Positions 59,608 through 64,000 of a stretch of 64,000 nucleotides of DNA are shown piece by piece. How positions within the stretch are numbered: the stretch's first letter is position 1; every line of letters begins with the position of its first letter. The stretch comes from Streptomyces sp. BHT-5-2 (GTDB lineage: Bacteria > Actinomycetota > Actinomycetes > Streptomycetales > Streptomycetaceae). A program made the position numbers and the translations under genes. The notes under the pieces are model-generated. The model saw nothing but the letters and a program-made list of their open reading frames with translations, was not told where the DNA came from and searched no databases. The DNA lies in contig NZ_CP081496.1 in assembly GCF_019774615.1 (NCBI RefSeq), forward strand, positions 434,001 to 498,000, written 5' to 3'.

Positions 59608-60309
59608 TCAGTCCAGTTCGCGGCGCTTCCGGCGCTCCTCCTTGAGCCGGCGCCGCTCCTCCTTGTGTTCGGCCTTGAGGCGCCGCTGCTCCTCCTTGGG
59701 CAGCTTGCGCTCCACGCCGACGCCGCCCATCAGGGCCAGCCCCGAGACGATCACCCGGGGTGCGCCGGGCTGGCCCGGCACCCCGTCCTCCCGGGAGTCG
59801 AAGCCGCCCATGATGCCCAGCCCGCGCACCTCGACCTCGACGCCCGGCGGCACGACGACGTTGACCCCGCCCATCACCGTCCAGACGTCGATCCGGACCT
59901 CCCGCTCGGCGAAGTCGGCCTCGCGCAGGTCGAGTTCGCCGCCGCCCATGAGGCACAGCGCGGTGAAGCGGCGTCCGATCGTCCACCGGCCCTTGCGCTC
60001 GAAGCCGCCCATGACGGCGATGCCGGTCGTGGAGCCCTGGGCGCCCTCGCGGATCCGCGCGGACCAGTCCACCGCGCCGTCGGGCAGCGGCTCCTTGCGG
60101 AGCGAGAGCGGGGGCGCGGCGGCCGCCGGCAGGTCGGCGGTGAGCCGCTCCAGTTCCCCGTAGGTGCGGGCCTTGTAGGCGGCGTCGAACCGCTCGTCGA
60201 ACTCCGCCATGTCCAGCCGGCCCTCGGCGAGGGCGTCCCGCAGGATCTCGGTCACCCGCTCGCGGTCGGCGTCGGAGGCGCGCAGCTGGGGGAGCCGTTC
60301 GTCAGTCAT
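59608..60309 (-). CDS. DUF1707 and cell-wall-stress (LiaF-like) domain protein
   Basis: A 233-aa cytoplasmic protein. Residues 6-60 are DUF1707 (LRASDADRERVTEILRDALA, EGRLDMAEFDERFDAAYKA), followed by a LiaF-like beta domain with repeating MGGFERKG, MGGGELDLREADF, VMGGVNVVVPPGVEVEV and MGGVGV elements, then a highly charged C-terminal coil. DUF1707 proteins are often linked to cell envelope stress. No membrane segment, so it probably acts as a soluble sensor. Converges with the SGNH hydrolase. Confidence 0.87.
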   Translation of the reverse strand: MTDERLPQLRASDADRERVTEILRDALAEGRLDMAEFDERFDAAYKARTYGELERLTADLPAAAAPPLSLRKEPLPDGAVDWSARIREGAQGSTTGIAVMGGFERKGRWTIGRRFTALCLMGGGELDLREADFAEREVRIDVWTVMGGVNVVVPPGVEVEVRGLGIMGGFDSREDGVPGQPGAPRVIVSGLALMGGVGVERKLPKEEQRRLKAEHKEERRRLKEERRKRRELD

Positions 60310-60318
60310 ACGGACAGA

Positions 60319-61380
60319 TTAGGGCGTGTCCGTTGGATCAGGGGCGGAAAGTCCGCGGTGTGCGGTGCGGGGCCGCCGGGGCGGGGTGCCGGGGTCTCGG
60401 CGGGCCGCGCCGCCGCCCGCGTAGAGCTCGGCGATCAGGGTCTCGATGTCGGGTTCGCGCACCGCGAGGTCCACCAGCGGATAGCGGGCGGCGACCGCCG
60501 TCACCAGGGGGGCCGCGCTGCGCTCGGCGGGGAACGCCAGCCACTGCCGCGGGCCCTCCACCTTCACCGTGCGGGCGCCGGGAACGCCCTCGATGGGCGG
60601 GAGTTCCTCGGCCAGGTCCACCACCAGGGTGCGCTCGCCGTCCGCGGCGGCGCGCAGCCCGGCCAGGTCCCCGTCGAAGACCAGCCGGCCGTGGTCGATG
60701 ACCATCACCCGGCGGCACAACTGCTCGATGTCGGTGAGGTCGTGGGTGGTCAGCAGGACCGTGACGCCGCGTTCGGCGTTGACCTCGCGCAGGAACGAGC
60801 GGACCCTGGCCTTGCTGACGACGTCCAGGCCGATGGTGGGCTCGTCGAGGTAGAGCACGTCGGGGTCGTGCAGCAGCGCGGCGGCGATGTCGCCGCGCAT
60901 CCGCTGGCCGAGCGAGAGCTGGCGGACCGGCACCTCCAACAGGGGTGCGAGGTCGAGGAGTTCCACGCAGCGGTCGAGGTTGGCGCGGAAGACGGCGGCC
61001 GGGACGCGGTACATCCGGCGCACCAGCTCGTAGGAGTCCTTCAGCGGCAGGTCCCACCACAGGGTGGTGCGCTGTCCGAAGACCACGCCGATGCGGCGGG
61101 CGAGGCGGGTGCGCTCCCGGGAGGGGTCGATGCCGGCGACCCGCAGCCGGCCGCCGCTGGGCACCAGGATGCCGGTGAGCATCTTGATGGTGGTGGACTT
61201 CCCGGCGCCGTTGGGCCCGATGTAACCGACCATCTCGCCGCGCGGCACCTGGAAGGTGAGGCCGTCGACGGCACGGACCTGGTGCCGGGTGCGGCGCCAG
61301 CGGCCCGCCCGGCGGCGGACGGTGAAGACCTTCTCGACGCCCGTCAGCTCGATCAGCGGATCCCCGCCCACCGCGTCCAT
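60319..61380 (-). CDS. ABC-2 exporter ATPase
   Basis: A 353-aa ATPase: Walker A YIGPNGAGKSTT, the FGQRTTLWWDLPLKDSY segment typical of exporters paired with DUF990-type permeases, signature LSLGQRMRGDIAAAL, Walker B VLYLDEPTIGLD and H-loop LLTTHDLTDIEQL. The ATG at 61380 has GGGAG 8 nt upstream; a GTG or ATG eight codons earlier is less likely. With the next two genes it forms a complete exporter. Confidence 0.92.
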   Translation of the reverse strand: MDAVGGDPLIELTGVEKVFTVRRRAGRWRRTRHQVRAVDGLTFQVPRGEMVGYIGPNGAGKSTTIKMLTGILVPSGGRLRVAGIDPSRERTRLARRIGVVFGQRTTLWWDLPLKDSYELVRRMYRVPAAVFRANLDRCVELLDLAPLLEVPVRQLSLGQRMRGDIAAALLHDPDVLYLDEPTIGLDVVSKARVRSFLREVNAERGVTVLLTTHDLTDIEQLCRRVMVIDHGRLVFDGDLAGLRAAADGERTLVVDLAEELPPIEGVPGARTVKVEGPRQWLAFPAERSAAPLVTAVAARYPLVDLAVREPDIETLIAELYAGGGAARRDPGTPPRRPRTAHRGLSAPDPTDTP

Positions 61381-61438
61381 GGCAGCAACTCCCTTTCGTT
61401 CCATATGACTTGGTGTGGTGGTGCTTCGTGTCGTGGGG

Positions 61439-62293
61439 TCAGCTGCCGGTGCTGCGGTAGGCGCGGACGCCGTGCCGCCAGGCCAGTGCGGCGCCCGCGG
61501 CCATCAGCGCGGCCACCGCGGGGCCCAGGAAGGCCGTCCAGACCGGCAGGCCGAGGGGGTAGGGGCGGCCCAGCAGCCACAGTGCGGGCAGCCAGTTGAC
61601 GAAGGCCAGCGGGACGACGAAGGTGACGCCGCGGACCAGGTCGCGGGCGAACACCGTCGGCGGGTACTGGAGCAGGGTGTTGCCGCCGTAGGTGAGGGAG
61701 TTCTGGAGCTCGGCGGCGTCCTGCGCCCAGAACTGGAAGGCCGCGCCGGCGGTGTAGACCGCGCCGAAGATCACCGCGCCGCACACCGTCATCAGCGGCA
61801 CCATCAGGATCCGGCCGGGTGTCCAGTCCACCGCGATCCGGCCGGTCGACCACAGCAGCACCAGCAGCCCCTGGGCGGTGCGGCCCAGCCGGCGCAGCGC
61901 GAAGCGGTCCGCGGCGATCTGGGCGTAGACCGGGGCGGGGCGCAGCAGCAGGGTGTCGAGGGTGCCGTCGCGGATCCGGGCGCCCAGCCGCTCCACGTTG
62001 CCGACGACCAGGTCGGCGAGGCCCAGCGCGAGGCTGCAGGTGCCGTAGAGGAAGGCGACCTCGGGGAGGGTGAAGCCGCCGAGCGCGCGGACCCGGGAGA
62101 ACATCAGCAGGATCGCGGCGAAGTCCAGTGCGCTGCCGGCGAAGTTGCCGAACGTCATCAGGGCGAACGAGGTCCGGTAGGCGAGCGTGGAGCGCACCCA
62201 CATCCAGGCGATCAGCCCGTACGCGTACACCCCGTGCCCGAGGGCGCGCAGCGGACCCTCGGGTGCGCCGGGGCCGCCGTCCCGGCTAGCCAC
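61439..62293 (-). CDS. ABC-2 permease (DUF990 type), second
   Basis: A 284-aa membrane protein with six hydrophobic segments. The DUF990 family pattern is seen in FNFAGSALDFAAILLMF-like TM1-2, EVAFLYGTCSLALGLADLVV, GTLDTLLLRPAPVYAQIAAD and YPPTVFARDLVRGVTFVVPL. The GTG at 62293 overlaps the upstream permease by 8 bp. Probably forms a heterodimer with it. Confidence 0.88.
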   Translation of the reverse strand: MASRDGGPGAPEGPLRALGHGVYAYGLIAWMWVRSTLAYRTSFALMTFGNFAGSALDFAAILLMFSRVRALGGFTLPEVAFLYGTCSLALGLADLVVGNVERLGARIRDGTLDTLLLRPAPVYAQIAADRFALRRLGRTAQGLLVLLWSTGRIAVDWTPGRILMVPLMTVCGAVIFGAVYTAGAAFQFWAQDAAELQNSLTYGGNTLLQYPPTVFARDLVRGVTFVVPLAFVNWLPALWLLGRPYPLGLPVWTAFLGPAVAALMAAGAALAWRHGVRAYRSTGS

Positions 62294-63080
62294 CCTGGAC
62301 CACCACCTTGCGGGTGGCGGCCGACTGCACCAGGCGCCCCAGGGCCAGCAGCGCCGCCGCCCAGGCCGCCTGGAACGCCAGTCCGCGCAGCAGCGCCGGG
62401 CCGGTCCGGGCGCCGATCAGGATGTCGGCCGGGACCTGGAGCAGCGCGGCCCACGGCAGCAGCTGGGCGGCGTCGGCCAGTCCGCCGGGGAAGACCCGCA
62501 GCGGCAGCACCATCCCGGAGAAGAACATGCAGGACAGCCCGCCGACCATGGCCAGTCCGGAGCTGTCCAGCAGCCAGAACGCCGACAGTGCGACGAGGTA
62601 GCGCAGCGCGAAGCTGACCACGACGCCCAGCAGCGCCGACAGCAGGAACCAGCCCCAGGTCGGCGGGTCGCCGGGGAGCGCCAGCGGGAAGGCCAGGGCG
62701 CCCACCGCGAGCGGCACCACGCCGCGGCCGAGCAGTTGGAGGCCGGCCCGGCCCAGGTCCGCGGCGAGCCACCACAGCTGGAGGTCGGCGGGCCGGTAGA
62801 GGTCCACCGCGATGTCGCCGCTGCGGATCCGCTCCTGGAGCTCGTCCAGGCCGCCGGTGGCGATCAGGGCGACGGCCAGCAGGGCCTGTCCGGCCCAGGC
62901 GAAGGTCAGCGCCTGGGCCGGGCCGTAGCCGCCCAGGTGCGGCCGCTGGTCCCACAGGGCGAGGTAGGTGTAGGCGATGATGAAGCCGAAGACGGTGTTG
63001 GTGACGATGCCGGCGACGGTGGCGGCGCGGTAGGTGGCGTACCGCCGGAAGCTGCCGGCCGCCACCGCGACGTACAACAC
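62286..63080 (-). CDS. ABC-2 permease (DUF990 type), first
   Basis: A 264-aa membrane protein: SFRRYATYRAATVAGIVTNT, TYLALWDQRPHLGGYGPAQA, ERIRSGDIAVDLYRPADLQL and FFSGMVLPLRVFPGGLADAA. The GTG at 63080 follows GGGGGAG by 6 nt; codons further upstream are not family-like. It is the first gene of the exporter operon. The transported compound is unknown; homologues export antibiotics, lipids or small peptides. Confidence 0.88.
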   Translation of the reverse strand: MLYVAVAAGSFRRYATYRAATVAGIVTNTVFGFIIAYTYLALWDQRPHLGGYGPAQALTFAWAGQALLAVALIATGGLDELQERIRSGDIAVDLYRPADLQLWWLAADLGRAGLQLLGRGVVPLAVGALAFPLALPGDPPTWGWFLLSALLGVVVSFALRYLVALSAFWLLDSSGLAMVGGLSCMFFSGMVLPLRVFPGGLADAAQLLPWAALLQVPADILIGARTGPALLRGLAFQAAWAAALLALGRLVQSAATRKVVVQGG

Positions 63081-63492
63081 GCCGTGCTCCCCCCGCTCCT
63101 GGTCGATCGGCTCGTGGCCGGTCCGTTGGTGGCCGTTCCGTCCGGGGTGTGCGGACGGCGGGCATCGGAGCCTAGGGTCCGCCCGCGGTGGGCACCATCG
63201 ATTTATCACTCGTTCGGGTGGGGCAGGGGCGCGTTCGGCCGCTCGCGGGGCGGACGCGGTTGCGTGCCACCCCCGACGAACGGGACAGATGATGCGAAAG
63301 TTTTCTACCGGGCGTCAGTTGCCTTTCCCGGCATAGCGCATGGAACACCGCACGCGCGCACCGCACGGCACACCGCACCGCGGTCCGTACGACCCGCACC
63401 CGGTCCGCACCCGCCCGACACCACACAGGTCCTGACACGACACCGCTCCGCCGCGGTACAACCTCCGGCGGTGGCCGAGGAGTCACACAGAC
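63081..63492. promoter_or_regulatory. divergent intergenic region before the penicillin-binding protein
   Basis: 412 bp containing an A/T-richer patch at 63285-63320 (GCGAAAGTTTTCTACCG) likely to hold a promoter, then CACCGCAC repeats at 63345-63385. No gene is supported. I could not assign a clear -35/-10 pair. Confidence 0.4.
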
Positions 63493-64000
63493 ATGAGCGA
63501 CGACGCGCGGCACGACGGCACGGGCAGCGAGCCCGGCGAGCCCGACGAGACCGACGCGGCAGCCGCCGCCCGCCCCCGGCGCACGGGCTGGCGCCGGCTC
63601 CTGCCGACCTGGCGGATGACGGTGGGCGGCGTACTGCTCCTGCTGCTGCTGATCGTGGGCGGGCTGACCGCCGGCTACCTCCTCGTCGGCATCCCGCCCG
63701 CCAACAGCGCCGCGAAGGCGCAGAGCAACGTCTACCTCTACTCCGACGGCACGGAACTGGCCCGCGACGGCGACGTCAACCGCGAGAACGTCCCGCTCGG
63801 CCAGGTGCCCAGGACCGTCCAGCGGGCCGTACTGGCCGCCGAGGACCGGGACTTCTACGCCGAGTCCGCGGTCGACCCGGCCGCGATGCTGCGGGCCGCC
63901 TGGAACACCGTCATCGGCAAGGGCAGACAGTCCGGCTCCACCGTCACCCAGCAGTACGTCAAGAACTACTACCTCGGCCAGGAACAGACCCTCACCCGCA
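63493..64000 (+). CDS. class A penicillin-binding protein (5 prime part, runs off the window)
   Basis: The first 169 codons of a bifunctional transglycosylase/transpeptidase. A disordered acidic N-terminus, a membrane anchor (GGVLLLLLLIVGGLTAGYLL) and the start of the glycosyltransferase (GT51) domain are visible: VQRAVLAAEDRDFYAESAVD includes the catalytic Glu of the ED motif, and QSGSTVTQQYVKNYYLGQEQ is the second conserved motif. The ORF is open at position 64000. It builds peptidoglycan outside the membrane. Confidence 0.93.
   Translation, partial: MSDDARHDGTGSEPGEPDETDAAAAARPRRTGWRRLLPTWRMTVGGVLLLLLLIVGGLTAGYLLVGIPPANSAAKAQSNVYLYSDGTELARDGDVNRENVPLGQVPRTVQRAVLAAEDRDFYAESAVDPAAMLRAAWNTVIGKGRQSGSTVTQQYVKNYYLGQEQTLTR

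Overview
The window is chromosomal DNA from a high-GC actinomycete, almost certainly a Streptomyces or a close relative. GC is very high, GTG starts and ATGA/GTGA overlaps are common, and developmental hallmarks of the genus are present: a chaplin, an SsgA-like protein and an NsdA-like TPR regulator.

Region by region. 1-4.9 kb: an OmpR-type two-component system (with a 90-bp triple repeat wedged between regulator and kinase), a tiny secreted peptide, a membrane-anchored protein, a spermidine-synthase-like enzyme and a His-rich chaplin. 5.1-10.2 kb: a secreted beta-rich protein followed by a tightly coupled glycosyltransferase, sugar-1-phosphate transferase and second glycosyltransferase, which looks like a surface polysaccharide locus. 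10.3-13.2 kb: an unknown protein, a perfect 27-bp hairpin, a TPR regulator and a histidine phosphatase. 13.3-17.7 kb: a coupled cassette of a Cas4/AddB-like Fe-S nuclease, an unknown 518-aa protein and an SF1 helicase; an 18-bp minisatellite sits before the helicase. 18-23.6 kb: small conserved proteins, a first tRNA-Lys, an M6-like secreted metalloprotease and a PAS-GGDEF-EAL protein.

23.6-34.9 kb is a catabolic and transport island: a flavin monooxygenase, two EutA-like Asp/Glu racemase paralogues, a D-2-hydroxyacid dehydrogenase, an amidase, a DUF3830 protein, an ehuBCDA-type ABC importer and an IclR regulator. Shared half-sites suggest an IclR regulon. 34.9-39.7 kb carries two more identical tRNA-Lys(CTT) genes, each next to gene debris (an acyl-CoA ligase fragment and a sortase fragment), with an SsgA-like protein coupled to an unknown 410-aa protein between them. 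39.8-47.6 kb: a NagD-like HAD phosphatase, then a 2-aminoethylphosphonate-type ABC importer with a phosphonatase-like hydrolase, a TIGR03364-like FAD oxidoreductase and a GntR regulator. 47.9-50.7 kb: a ROK repressor divergent from a Gfo/Idh/MocA oxidoreductase and a UPF0303 protein, with a clear palindromic operator between them.

50.7-56.6 kb is the most unusual part. A 4.5-kb block (FAH-family hydrolase, YidC paralogue, DUF6412 protein, MctP-like symporter and DUF3311 partner) is bounded by two large, mutually inverted repeat loci. Each locus holds two long hairpins whose stems covary while the 15-nt loop is kept. 56.6-64 kb is ordinary: a DUF445 membrane protein, an SGNH hydrolase, a DUF1707 protein, an ABC-2 exporter, and the start of a penicillin-binding protein that runs off the window.

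All calls rest on reading the sequence and recalled family knowledge; no database search was run.
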